From Terasakiella sp033100395 (lineage in GTDB: Bacteria > Pseudomonadota > Alphaproteobacteria > Rhodospirillales > Terasakiellaceae), in contig NZ_JAWLVJ010000005.1 of assembly GCF_033100395.1 (NCBI RefSeq), positions 141,157 to 205,156 of the forward strand: a DNA stretch of 64,000 nt, in the 5' to 3' direction. The notes under the pieces were generated by a model. The model searched no databases. It saw only the letters and a list, made by a program, of their open reading frames with translations, and was not told the DNA's origin. Every line of letters begins with the position of its first letter. Positions within the stretch are counted from its first letter, which is position 1. A program made the translations under genes and the position numbers. This document shows, piece by piece, positions 53,006 through 61,391 of this stretch.

Positions 53006-53368
53006 TCAGCCGCGCACAATTTTTATGATTTGTAAGGGGAATGTCTCAAGGTCGATGGGCTTTGGAATATATCCTCTTGCGCCTGCGACGATGGCTTTCT
53101 GTTCCCATCCTTCGCCTTCATTTCCGCTGATGACGATATAGCTGGTCTCGCTTAATTGTGGGGCTTTGCGTAGTTCTTCGATCAGGCTTAAGCCGTCCAT
53201 ACCAATCATGGAGATATCGGTGATGACCAGATCAGGCTGTTCATCGGTGATATCCAGAATGGCACTTGTTGCTGCGTGATAAACCGATACCTGGTGGCCT
53301 GCTTTTTCCAAAACGAGGGACAGGGTTTTAATCAGGGCTTTATCATCATCAACAAGGGCGATTTTCAT
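53006..53368 (-). CDS. Single-domain response regulator
   Basis: 120 residues, a receiver domain only, from the ATG at 53368. LVDDDKALIKTLSLVLEKAG gives the acidic pocket, LVITDISMIGMDGL the phosphorylation Asp, and YIVISGNEGEG and YIPKPIDLETF the Ser and Lys positions. It has no output domain and is not close to CheY of this window. The ATG lies 7 bases after the fliP stop, and GGAG precedes it. It may belong to the fhlB-fliO-fliP operon and signal to another protein. The longer frame starting at 53398 overlaps fliP and is less likely. Confidence 0.8.
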   Translation of the reverse strand: MKIALVDDDKALIKTLSLVLEKAGHQVSVYHAATSAILDITDEQPDLVITDISMIGMDGLSLIEELRKAPQLSETSYIVISGNEGEGWEQKAIVAGARGYIPKPIDLETFPLQIIKIVRG

Positions 53369-53375
53369 GGCATCG

Positions 53376-54167
53376 TCACTCCAATATCCCTTGCCCAAAG
53401 CTTTTCACAAGCGATCCGACAAGCATGTACCAGCCATCGACCAGGACGAAGAAGATGATCTTGAAGGGCAGGGCGATAATGATCGGTGGCAACATCATCA
53501 TACCCATGGACATAAGCACGGACGCCACGATCATATCAATGACCAGAAACGGGATAAACAACAGGAAGCCGATCTCAAACGCCTTTCTGATCTCTGAAAT
53601 CATAAAAGCCGGGATCAGGGCTTTGAGCGGCACTTCTTCCGGGTTTGCCTTGGCCTGTTCCTGTGCGATACCCAAAAACAGGTCAAGGTCTTTGTCGCGC
53701 ACATGCTGCATCATGAAGTTATGAAACGGCTGCACGGTTTTTTCGAAGGCTGCAACTTCTTCCAGGTCGCCGTTCATATAGGGTTGCAAACCCTGATCAT
53801 AGGCCTGTTCGAACGTTGGCATCATGATGAAGAAGGTCAGGAAAAGTGCCAGCGATACAATTACCTGGTTGGGGGGGGCTTGCTGTGTCCCCATCGCGGT
53901 CCGCAAGAAGCTGAAGACAATCACCAGACGGGTGAAAGAGGTCACCATCACCAGAATGGAGGGGGCCAGTGACAGAACCGTTGTGAGCGCGATCAACTGA
54001 ATGATGCGCGATGTGGTACTCTCTGGCCCACCTACATTGGGGTCGCCAAAGTCCATGGTGAAGCTTTGGGCCAGAACCTCTGAATTACAGACGGCCAAGA
54101 CCAGGAAAGCAAGACCAGAGATCAGGCCGCCTGACAGCGACAGTTTTAAAATCTGTGTTTTGGTCAT
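53376..54167 (-). CDS. fliP: Flagellar type III export protein FliP
   Basis: 263 residues. An N-terminal signal-like segment is followed by SLAPSILVMVTSFTRLVIVFSFLRTAMGTQQAPPNQV-type core (key motif near residues 68-105), and the C-terminal EIGFLLFIPFLVIDMIVASVLMSMGMMMLPP is highly conserved. FliP forms the core export gate with FliQ and FliR, which are encoded on the other strand at 56.6-57.7 kb. It overlaps fliO by 4 bases. Confidence 0.96.
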   Translation of the reverse strand: MTKTQILKLSLSGGLISGLAFLVLAVCNSEVLAQSFTMDFGDPNVGGPESTTSRIIQLIALTTVLSLAPSILVMVTSFTRLVIVFSFLRTAMGTQQAPPNQVIVSLALFLTFFIMMPTFEQAYDQGLQPYMNGDLEEVAAFEKTVQPFHNFMMQHVRDKDLDLFLGIAQEQAKANPEEVPLKALIPAFMISEIRKAFEIGFLLFIPFLVIDMIVASVLMSMGMMMLPPIIIALPFKIIFFVLVDGWYMLVGSLVKSFGQGILE

Positions 54168-54502
54168 GATGATTTATCCTCTGTCGCAGAAGAGGTGTTG
54201 TCATCAATTTTTTCCAGATGATCACTAAAGCTGAAATCGTTATCTGAAATATTCTGTTCCACAACCAAGTCCGTTGTCCCGCCTAAAACCAGAAGATGTT
54301 CTTTATCATCCCGCTTAATCAAAACCAAACGGCGTTTATTGTCAATTGGCATGATTTCAGAAATGCTCAGGCGGCGTTTGGTGGTACGCGCCACATTGCG
54401 ATACCCCATGCCATAACGTTTTGCCAGCATGGCCAATATGCCGATTAGCGCAACGACAAACGCCAAAGCAAAAACAAATCTGAGATAGTCGGTGATTTCC
54501 AT
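54164..54502 (-). CDS. fliO: FliO-like flagellar biosynthesis protein
   Basis: 112 residues. One N-terminal membrane segment (RFVFALAFVVALIGILAMLA), then a short beta domain (RRLSISEIMPIDNKRRLVLIKRDDKEHLLVLGG) and an acidic tail: the plan of FliO. FliO assists FliP assembly. It overlaps fliP by 4 bases and follows the unknown small gene by 8 bases. Sequence is poorly conserved in this family, so name rests on plan and position. Confidence 0.82.
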   Translation of the reverse strand: MEITDYLRFVFALAFVVALIGILAMLAKRYGMGYRNVARTTKRRLSISEIMPIDNKRRLVLIKRDDKEHLLVLGGTTDLVVEQNISDNDFSFSDHLEKIDDNTSSATEDKSS

Positions 54503-54510
54503 TGTTGGTC

Positions 54511-54846
54511 CTAATCTTCGTCGTCGCTGACTTCCTGGGCAAACAGGGGATTAACGCCTTGTTCCTGTGTTGCCTGAAAATGTTCGGAGATCGCATCATG
54601 CTGCATATTCAAATCGTTTTCCAGCCGTTCGATGGAATTAAACAGATTTTCCAACTTGGGCAATACGGCTTTGGCATCTGCAGGCGGGGCCTGTTCCAAT
54701 TCTGCACAGAGCGTTGCCATTTTTTCTTGTAGTTGGGAAATATCCACGATGGTGCTTTGATGGATCAGCCGCTGCGCAGTTTGAACGAAGTCGTTAATCT
54801 TGGCAATTTCCTGTTCAAAATGTTCTGTGGTGGGAGAGGTTGCCAT
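54511..54846 (-). CDS. Small helical protein of unknown function in fliO operon
   Basis: 111 residues, no membrane segment. Predicted helical, with heptad patterns (FEQEIAKINDFVQTAQRLIHQ; LENLFNSIERLENDLNMQH) and an acidic C-terminus (EVSDDED). I do not recognise it. It starts 1 base after the fhlB-like gene and ends 8 bases before fliO, so it is translated with the export-gate genes. It may be a chaperone or regulator of export, as judged only by place and shape. Confidence 0.6.
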   Translation of the reverse strand: MATSPTTEHFEQEIAKINDFVQTAQRLIHQSTIVDISQLQEKMATLCAELEQAPPADAKAVLPKLENLFNSIERLENDLNMQHDAISEHFQATQEQGVNPLFAQEVSDDED

Positions 54847-54847
54847 A

Positions 54848-55207
54848 TCAGTTTTCCTCTTCCTCAGATGCGATGGTGTCCGGGTTGGGCTTTAAGGGGG
54901 TATCAACTCCGGGCATTTCTTCTCCATTGGCGCGATAGACGTAAGTCAGAATTTCAGCGACGGTGGCAAAAGCCTCTACCGGGATTTCTTCACCTACATC
55001 CAGCAGGCTGAGGATTTGGGCAAGGTCGGCGTCTTCACGAACACGCACACCCTGATCAAAGGCGATTTGCAAAATCTGTTCAGCAACCGCGCCGTGACCA
55101 GAGGCGATGATTTCTGGTGCTTTATTTTCTACCCCTTCATAAGACAGGGCGACCGCGATTTGCTCGGGGTCGTTTGGTGGGCGCATATTGTTTTTGCCGT
55201 CACTCAA
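54848..55207 (-). CDS. FhlB-like protein (FlhB cytoplasmic domain homologue)
   Basis: 119 residues if translation begins at TTG 55207 (AAAGGA eight bases upstream); TTG 55213 and ATG 55186 are alternatives. The sequence aligns with the part of FlhB after its cleavage site: PNDPEQIAVALSYEG, then AEQILQIAFDQGVRVRED and VGEEIPVEAFATVAEILTYVYRA. It lacks the NPTH cleavage motif and membrane helices. FhlB-type proteins can substitute for the FlhB C-terminal domain in export switching. It is first in the minus-strand operon, divergent from flgB. Confidence 0.78.
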   Translation of the reverse strand: MSDGKNNMRPPNDPEQIAVALSYEGVENKAPEIIASGHGAVAEQILQIAFDQGVRVREDADLAQILSLLDVGEEIPVEAFATVAEILTYVYRANGEEMPGVDTPLKPNPDTIASEEEEN

Positions 55208-55223
55208 AATCAATGTCCTTTGG

Positions 55224-55341
55224 GGTTACATAGTGTTTTACCATAGCCTAAATCAGAAGCTTTTAAAAAAGCTTAAGCGCTTGATATAAATAAAACACTT
55301 ACACAAAGCTTTACCATTTGTTAAGATAATGGTTACATAGT
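55224..55341. repeat. Direct 11-bp repeats in the fhlB-flgB intergenic region
   Basis: GGTTACATAGT occurs at 55224-55234 and 55331-55341, one near each end of the 221-base region between the divergent operons. The middle is AT-rich. The repeats could bind a regulator, but no known box matches. Confidence 0.45.
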
Positions 55342-55428
55342 AATTACGTACCAATGGGCAAAGTATCACTATGTACTGAATTTTGTTCTTGGGAGGTCGA
55401 GGGCATAAGTCAGTTTTAGGAGTTCGAA

Positions 55429-55830
55429 ATGGACTTAGGAAAAATGTCGCTGTTCGCTACGCTCAAAAAGCGGATGGACTACATTAACAACAGGCAGGAA
55501 GTGTTGGCAGAAAACATAGCTAACGCGGATACGCCGAAATATCAGGCCCGTGACTTAAAGCCGTTCAATTTCAAAGAGTTGATGCGGGCGCAAGCGATGC
55601 ATGTGAAGCCAACCGGGACGGATCCCAAACATATCGGGACCAGTCCTGCACGTATGCGTGAATATGCTGGTATGGATGCCAAGCCCTATGAATCCACCAT
55701 TGATGGAAACCAGGTCGTTCTGGAAGAACAGATGACCAAAATGAGTGAATCTCAGGTGGACCACACGCTAACAACTGAAGTATACAAGAAAAATCTGGCG
55801 TTATTTCGGATTGCGTTGGGAAAACGGTAA
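55429..55830 (+). CDS. flgB: Flagellar proximal rod protein FlgB
   Basis: 133 residues. KKRMDYINNRQEVLAENIANADTPKYQARDLKP is the conserved N-terminal rod motif, and the C-terminal helix contains VYKKNLALFRIALGK. It forms the first part of the rod. It leads the flgB-flgC-fliE-fliQ-fliR-flhB-cckA run; AGGAG precedes the ATG. No clear sigma-54 site was found upstream, so early-class control (for example CtrA) is likely but not shown. Confidence 0.96.
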   Translation: MDLGKMSLFATLKKRMDYINNRQEVLAENIANADTPKYQARDLKPFNFKELMRAQAMHVKPTGTDPKHIGTSPARMREYAGMDAKPYESTIDGNQVVLEEQMTKMSESQVDHTLTTEVYKKNLALFRIALGKR

Positions 55831-55880
55831 TGCGATTCGCTGGATTTTGGGCGGTGAGGGCCGTAAATTGAGGTTGGACA

Positions 55881-56294
55881 ATGGATGATTTATTTAAAAG
55901 TATGCGGATTTCGACTGCCGGTATGAAAGTACAGGGCGCGCGTCTGCGTGTGATTTCTGAAAACGTCGCCAACGCGGACTCTTTGCCGACCAAACCGGGG
56001 GAATTGCCCTATCGCCGTAAGAAAATTCTGTTCAAGAACGAACTGGATCGCGAACTGAACTTTAATACGGTCAAGGTTCACAAGGTCAAGGAAGATAGTC
56101 CGGAAAACTTTAAACGCACGTTTGACCCGGCCCACCCGGCTGCGGATGAAAACGGCTATGTGCTGCGTCCCAACGTCAATTCGTTGATTGAGATGATGGA
56201 CATGCGCGAAGCGCAACGTTCATACGAAGCCAACGTCAATACGGTAAAAGCCAGTAAAAAGATGTTAGAACAAACGATTGGGATTTTGCGCTAA
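55881..56294 (+). CDS. flgC: Flagellar proximal rod protein FlgC
   Basis: 137 residues. N-terminus FKSMRISTAGMKVQGARLRVISENVANADSLPTK and C-terminus NSLIEMMDMREAQRSYEANVNTVKASKKMLEQTIGILR are diagnostic. It lies 50 bases after flgB. Exported rod subunit. Confidence 0.97.
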   Translation: MDDLFKSMRISTAGMKVQGARLRVISENVANADSLPTKPGELPYRRKKILFKNELDRELNFNTVKVHKVKEDSPENFKRTFDPAHPAADENGYVLRPNVNSLIEMMDMREAQRSYEANVNTVKASKKMLEQTIGILR

Positions 56295-56312
56295 GCGAAA
56301 AGGGAATGAATT

Positions 56313-56630
56313 ATGGCTGATAATATGATGGCATCGGCTGCGGCCGCTTACGCAAGGTCTGCTGCAGAAATGAATAAACTCCCGACGCTGGAAAGTGCAA
56401 AGGGACCCGAAGAAAGCGACTTTTCCGATCTGCTCAAGCAAGCCGTACAGGAAGCGGCTGATATTGGCTATAAGAGTGAGCGCATGTCTTTGGCCGCTGC
56501 TGCGGGCACGGCTGATGTTAATGAAGTGATCACGGCTGTGGCCGAAGCTGAAGTGACCCTGCAAGCGGTTGTCACTGTGCGTGATAAAGTGATCCAGGCC
56601 TACCAAGACATCATCAAGATGCCGATTTAG
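56313..56630 (+). CDS. fliE: Flagellar hook-basal body protein FliE
   Basis: 105 residues. The last 80 residues show FSDLLKQAVQEAADIGYKSERMSLAAAAGTADVNEVITAVAEAEVTLQAVVTVRDKVIQAYQDI-type FliE features (two helices). It links the MS ring/export gate to the rod. It is 18 bases after flgC and 12 before fliQ. Confidence 0.93.
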   Translation: MADNMMASAAAAYARSAAEMNKLPTLESAKGPEESDFSDLLKQAVQEAADIGYKSERMSLAAAAGTADVNEVITAVAEAEVTLQAVVTVRDKVIQAYQDIIKMPI

Positions 56631-56642
56631 GCAGGCGCTGAT

Positions 56643-56909
56643 ATGAATGATGTAGGGGTAATTGAAATTGGGCGTGAAGCCTTCTGGGTGATCTTAAAAA
56701 TTGGTGGACCGATCCTGATGGCGGGCTTGGTCGTTGGCCTGTTGATTGCCCTCTTTCAGGCATTGACCTCTATTCAGGAAATGACACTGGTGTTTGTACC
56801 CAAGATCATTGTGATTTTTCTCGCGCTGGTTTTGAGTTTGCCTTTCATGATTAACAACATGCTCGATTTCGGTGAGTCGATATTCGATAAAATTATTGCC
56901 CTGAATTAG
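56643..56909 (+). CDS. fliQ: Flagellar export gate protein FliQ
   Basis: 88 residues, two membrane helices: ILMAGLVVGLLIALFQALTS and VPKIIVIFLALVLSLPFMI, with SIQEMTLVFVPK between them as in all FliQ. Part of the FliPQR export gate. Confidence 0.96.
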   Translation: MNDVGVIEIGREAFWVILKIGGPILMAGLVVGLLIALFQALTSIQEMTLVFVPKIIVIFLALVLSLPFMINNMLDFGESIFDKIIALN

Positions 56910-56919
56910 CGGGGCTTGC

Positions 56920-57681
56920 ATGTTAAGCGAAGTCATCACTTTTAACTTATTTCATTTCGGCATTATTCTGGCGCGCTTGAGTGGCGCGCTTATTGTTATG
57001 CCCGGTTTCAGTGCGACTTTTGTCTCAATGCGCGCGCGTATGCTGTTGGCTTTGATGATGTCTTTGGTCCTTGTTCCTGCGGTTTCTCACGGTTTCCCTC
57101 CCTTTCCCATTCATCCGCTTGAGCTATTGATGATTTTGGGTGGTGAAATTCTTATCGGTTTCTTTTTCGGTATGCTCATGGCGGTCATGCTGAGTGCGAT
57201 GAATATTCTGGGGATGATCATTGCGTTTGTTGCTGCGTTGTCTAACGCTTTCTCATTTGACGCGGTATCACAGGCTCAGGGATCGATTATCTCGACCTTT
57301 TTTGTAAATCTTGCACTGGTGACGATTTTCGTGACTGATCTGCATCATTTAATGTTGACGGCGGTGATTGACAGTTACACGCTTTTTTCACCTGGGAAAT
57401 TGCCACCGATTGGAGACTTTGCAGAGTTTTTTAGCAAGACTGTGGCAGGTTCATTCAAAATCGGGGTGCAATTGGCGGCACCGTTTTTCCTGTTGTCCTT
57501 TGGGTTTCAGTTGGCGATGGGTCTTATCAGTCGTCTAAACCCACAGTTCCAAATTTACTTTGTTGCCATGCCCGCTCAGATCATGATTGCGCTGATGATG
57601 CTAATGTTTACCATTTCGGGTATTGTCATGGTATTCTTGCAGTATTACCAACAGAACTTAATTCGGTTTCTGGAACCATAA
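56920..57681 (+). CDS. fliR: Flagellar export gate protein FliR
   Basis: 253 residues with about six membrane helices. FARLSGALIVMPGFSATFVSMRARMLLAL-like start, GGEILIGFFFGMLMAVMLSAM, and a C-terminal FQIYFVAMPAQIMIALMMLMFTISGIV fit FliR. It lies 10 bases after fliQ and 9 before flhB. Component of the export gate. Confidence 0.94.
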   Translation: MLSEVITFNLFHFGIILARLSGALIVMPGFSATFVSMRARMLLALMMSLVLVPAVSHGFPPFPIHPLELLMILGGEILIGFFFGMLMAVMLSAMNILGMIIAFVAALSNAFSFDAVSQAQGSIISTFFVNLALVTIFVTDLHHLMLTAVIDSYTLFSPGKLPPIGDFAEFFSKTVAGSFKIGVQLAAPFFLLSFGFQLAMGLISRLNPQFQIYFVAMPAQIMIALMMLMFTISGIVMVFLQYYQQNLIRFLEP

Positions 57682-57690
57682 GGGGCAGGT

Positions 57691-58758
57691 ATGGCTGAAG
57701 AAGACGACGCGTCAAAAACAGAAGAACCGACCGACAAGAAACTTGAAAAAGCGAAAGATGACGGACAGGTTTCTCAATCACAGGAAATTAAAAGCTGGGC
57801 GAGTTTTTTCTCCGCTGCGGTTTTTGTTGTGTTTTTAGGTCCTGCATTTGCCGAAAGCATCCTGGAACCTATTGTTTTTTACATTGCGGATGGATATCAG
57901 ATTTCAGTTGATCGCCATAACCTGAGTGTCCTGTTTGAGCGTTTGCTGGCTGATATGGGATTAAGAGTTTTACCCTTACTATTTGCTTTTATGATCACAG
58001 CGGTAATCGCAGGCGTCTTTCAAACTGGATTAATTTGGGCGCCCAAAAAGATCCAGCCGAAGTTGCAGAATATTTCTCTGCAAAAGGGGGTGAAAAAGAT
58101 TGTTTCAACCCGTTCTGTTATGGAGCTGCTCAAAACGATTTTCAAAATGACGCTCGTAGGTGGGGTGGCCTTTGGCGTGATTATACCGATCTTCTACGAT
58201 ATAGAAGTTATTCCCAGCTACGATGTCTTCCATACGTTGGAATTGATGTATGATATTGCTGTCATTATGTTGGTTGGTGTCACAGCTCTTATGACCTTGA
58301 TTGCGGCAATTGACTATGCGTATCAAAAATATACGTTCATGAAACAGATGCGCATGACCAAACAAGAAGTGAAGGATGAACACAAGCAATCTGAAGGTGA
58401 TCCTCAAATCAAGGCGAAGATCAGGCAATTGCGGATGGAACGTGCCCGCCAACGTATGATGGCAGCGGTACCTACGGCAGACGTTGTTGTGACCAACCCG
58501 ACACACTACGCCTGTGCTCTGGAATATAAGCAGGAAATGATGTCAGCTCCCAAGCTGGTGGCAAAAGGTATGGATGAACTTGCCATGCGTATCAGGAATT
58601 TGGCTGAAGACAATGAAGTACCAATCGTAGAAAACCCGCCATTGGCCCGTGCGCTTTATGCGTCGGTTGAAATTGATCAGGAAGTGCCGGCGGAACATTA
58701 CGCTGCGGTGGCTGAGGTTATTGGTTATGTGATGCGCTTGAAGGGGCAATTGAATTAA
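57691..58758 (+). CDS. flhB: Flagellar export switch protein FlhB
   Basis: 355 residues. N-terminal EEPTDKKLEKAKDDGQVSQSQEI, four membrane helices, and the cytoplasmic domain with the self-cleaving NPTH at residues 269-272. Residues after it (YACALEYKQEMMSAPKLVAKGMDELAMRIRNLA) are standard. FlhB sets export specificity after the hook is finished. A separate FhlB-like protein is encoded at 54848-55207. The stop overlaps the kinase ATG by one base. Confidence 0.97.
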   Translation: MAEEDDASKTEEPTDKKLEKAKDDGQVSQSQEIKSWASFFSAAVFVVFLGPAFAESILEPIVFYIADGYQISVDRHNLSVLFERLLADMGLRVLPLLFAFMITAVIAGVFQTGLIWAPKKIQPKLQNISLQKGVKKIVSTRSVMELLKTIFKMTLVGGVAFGVIIPIFYDIEVIPSYDVFHTLELMYDIAVIMLVGVTALMTLIAAIDYAYQKYTFMKQMRMTKQEVKDEHKQSEGDPQIKAKIRQLRMERARQRMMAAVPTADVVVTNPTHYACALEYKQEMMSAPKLVAKGMDELAMRIRNLAEDNEVPIVENPPLARALYASVEIDQEVPAEHYAAVAEVIGYVMRLKGQLN

Positions 58759-61247
58759 TGATGCCGCTGACTGCTTCCATGCGCGCCAAACGGCGGATCA
58801 AAAGACTTGTGCGCCAACCCCTTACATGGGGGGTATTGGCTTGGGCGACGTTATTGGCAGCAGCTGGAAACCATTTTCTCATTGGGTATAATCCGCTCTG
58901 GACCTATGGTTTTTTGCTGATTGCCATGGGGGCTTTGACGTTATTGGGCTGGGCGGTTGGTTCATCTGGCAATGCGGGCGCTTTTGGTGATTTGTTACGC
59001 CAGGCAATTGATGTTTTACCTGAAGCTAGGTTGATCACGGCACGTGATGGTTCCACCGTTTATGCCAATCCAGGTTTTCGCAGACTTTTACCAACGCCAC
59101 CGGGCAAGGCGGAAATTCTGGGCTTGATTGATCTTCTGGATGGTGACTATGCGATCTCGGAATTTGAACGGATGCGTGCCAATGCCGCAGCAGGCATTGG
59201 GGATCATGCAGAATTGCCTGTCCGGTTGATGGATGGTACGCGCGAATGGCGGCGTATTTCAGTTGCACCCTTGGGGAAGCCTGCCGGGTTTTCTATGTGG
59301 TTGGCGCGGGATGTCAGTGCACGTCGGGAAATGGAGGAAGCACAACGAAAAGAGTTTCGCCAGACCTTTGATTTTGTCGATAACCTGCCTGTTGGCTTTT
59401 TCAGCTCTGATCAGAACGGACGGTTTCGTTTTGTAAACCAGACCTTTGGCGACTGGCTGGGGGTTTCGCCTGAAATGGCACGTGCCACGGGGCTGGGTCT
59501 GTCCGATTTCGTGCTGGAAATGAATGATGGGGCGGAAGGCGTTATGAGTTTGAAAGGCGCAGACGGCATGCGCTTTGATGTTTATGTTAAACAGACCGAG
59601 CTTTACGACGCCCAGGGCCGTTTTGTCCATAATCGCTGTATCGTTTTGCGAGACGGAATTGAACAGGGTGATATCACGCCACGTCGGGTGCAGAGCCCGT
59701 CCAATCGCGCGACCTTGGGATATGATCCGCGGGTGCGCTGGCTGTTTAACGAAGCCCCCATCGGGATTGCGGTGCTCGATCTGGATTTGAATGTCAGTGA
59801 CTGCAACCGGGCCTTTTTAAAAATGCTGGGCCGTCATCAGGAAGCCATTGTGGGCCGTGCCTTGTTCGATCAGATCAAGGCAGAAAATCATGAAGATGCC
59901 TCACGTCAATTGGGCAAGGTCGCCATGGGCGCCATTGCCGCTGTGCGGTTTGATGTGCAGATGGCTACAGCACGGGGGCGTGTCTTGACTGTCTCTGTTT
60001 TTGCCGGACATATGGAAGATGAAACAGGCCAGATCAGCGGTTTGGTGTTGCACTTTATTGATGCGACCGAACAACGTGATCTTGAACTGCAATTTACGCA
60101 GGCCCAGAAGATGCAGGCCATTGGTCAGCTGGCAGGCGGGGTTGCGCATGATTTTAACAACGTGCTGACCGCGCTTACAGGTTTTTGCGAAATTCTGCTG
60201 GAACGTCACCCCAAGGGTGATCCTGATCACCAGGAACTTCAGCAGATTTATCAAAGTGGCAACCGGGCAACCGATCTTGTGCGCCAGCTTCTGGCCTTTT
60301 CGCGCAAACAGACCTTGCGGCCTAAAATTGTTGATATTTCGGCCGTTATTTCCGATCTGTCGTCCATGCTCAACCGATCTTTGGGGGAAACTGTTCATCT
60401 GCGTATTGAACATGGCCGGGACTTGAAGCAAATCCGCGTGGATACCGGACAGCTGGAACAGGTGGTCGTAAACCTGGCTGTGAACGCAGGTCATGCCATG
60501 AATGGCGAAGGTGAAGTCATCATTCGCACGTCCAACGCTGATGTGGCTGAACCGATTGAGCAGGCCCATGACACCATGCCACCGGGGCGTTATGTATCCA
60601 TCGAAGTCTCCGATACGGGCTGTGGTATCCCGCCTGAAAACCTGACCAAGATTTTTGAACCGTTTTTCACCACCAAGGATGTGGACAAGGGCACCGGGCT
60701 TGGCTTGTCCACCGTTTACGGGATTGTGCGCCAGACCGATGGCTATATCTTTGTGGATAGCGTGCTGAAAAAAGGCACGACATTCTCCATCTATTTCCCG
60801 GCGGTAGAAGATGAAGCTGCGCCTGTAAAAGTCGATAAGAAGCAACCCGACCTGTTTGATCACGCTGACCTTACCGGGACCGCAACCATTTTGTTAGTGG
60901 AAGATGAAGACCCGGTCCGTCTGTTTGGCGCGCGTGCGCTCAGTGCCAAGGGCTATAACGTGCTGGAAGCTTCCAGCGGTGACCTGGCCTGGGAGATCGT
61001 GCAGAAACAGGGTAAAAAGATCGACCTGATCATCACCGACGTCGTCATGCCCGGCATGAAAGGCCCGGATATGGTAGAGCTGGTACGCGGTCAATTCCCC
61101 GATATCAAGGTGATCTTTATGTCCGGTTACGCCGAAGACGTGATCCCTGAAGGTATTGAAAACGACCCTACTATCCACTTCCTCCCGAAACCTTTCAAGC
61201 TGAAGGACCTCGCCTTTAAGGTGAAGGATGTGCTGGGCGAAATCTAA
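58758..61247 (+). CDS. cckA: CckA-type hybrid sensor histidine kinase
   Basis: 829 residues. Two N-terminal membrane segments (about 25-75), then PAS domains (about 95-200, 205-300 and 330-440), HisKA with AGGVAHDFNNVLTALTGF and phospho-acceptor His464, an ATPase domain with VVNLAVNAGHAMNGEGEV, VSDTGCGIPPENLTKIFEPFFTTKD-type N, G1 and F boxes, GTGLGLSTVYG, and a receiver with Asp761 (IITDVVMPGMKG). This is the CckA plan; in alphaproteobacteria it feeds CtrA through ChpT and controls flagellar genes. Location after flhB is widespread. Confidence 0.93.
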   Translation: MMPLTASMRAKRRIKRLVRQPLTWGVLAWATLLAAAGNHFLIGYNPLWTYGFLLIAMGALTLLGWAVGSSGNAGAFGDLLRQAIDVLPEARLITARDGSTVYANPGFRRLLPTPPGKAEILGLIDLLDGDYAISEFERMRANAAAGIGDHAELPVRLMDGTREWRRISVAPLGKPAGFSMWLARDVSARREMEEAQRKEFRQTFDFVDNLPVGFFSSDQNGRFRFVNQTFGDWLGVSPEMARATGLGLSDFVLEMNDGAEGVMSLKGADGMRFDVYVKQTELYDAQGRFVHNRCIVLRDGIEQGDITPRRVQSPSNRATLGYDPRVRWLFNEAPIGIAVLDLDLNVSDCNRAFLKMLGRHQEAIVGRALFDQIKAENHEDASRQLGKVAMGAIAAVRFDVQMATARGRVLTVSVFAGHMEDETGQISGLVLHFIDATEQRDLELQFTQAQKMQAIGQLAGGVAHDFNNVLTALTGFCEILLERHPKGDPDHQELQQIYQSGNRATDLVRQLLAFSRKQTLRPKIVDISAVISDLSSMLNRSLGETVHLRIEHGRDLKQIRVDTGQLEQVVVNLAVNAGHAMNGEGEVIIRTSNADVAEPIEQAHDTMPPGRYVSIEVSDTGCGIPPENLTKIFEPFFTTKDVDKGTGLGLSTVYGIVRQTDGYIFVDSVLKKGTTFSIYFPAVEDEAAPVKVDKKQPDLFDHADLTGTATILLVEDEDPVRLFGARALSAKGYNVLEASSGDLAWEIVQKQGKKIDLIITDVVMPGMKGPDMVELVRGQFPDIKVIFMSGYAEDVIPEGIENDPTIHFLPKPFKLKDLAFKVKDVLGEI

Positions 61248-61391
61248 AAGTGTTTTGATCGCTTTTGTTTAAAGAAAAAGTCATGTATATAGAAACGTGT
61301 CTAAAATAATAAAACACGATCTTTATCTGTGTCTTTTTGGGTTTAGTCGTGTGCTCATACGATCTTGTTGTAAGGTATCAATGGTGCTGTC

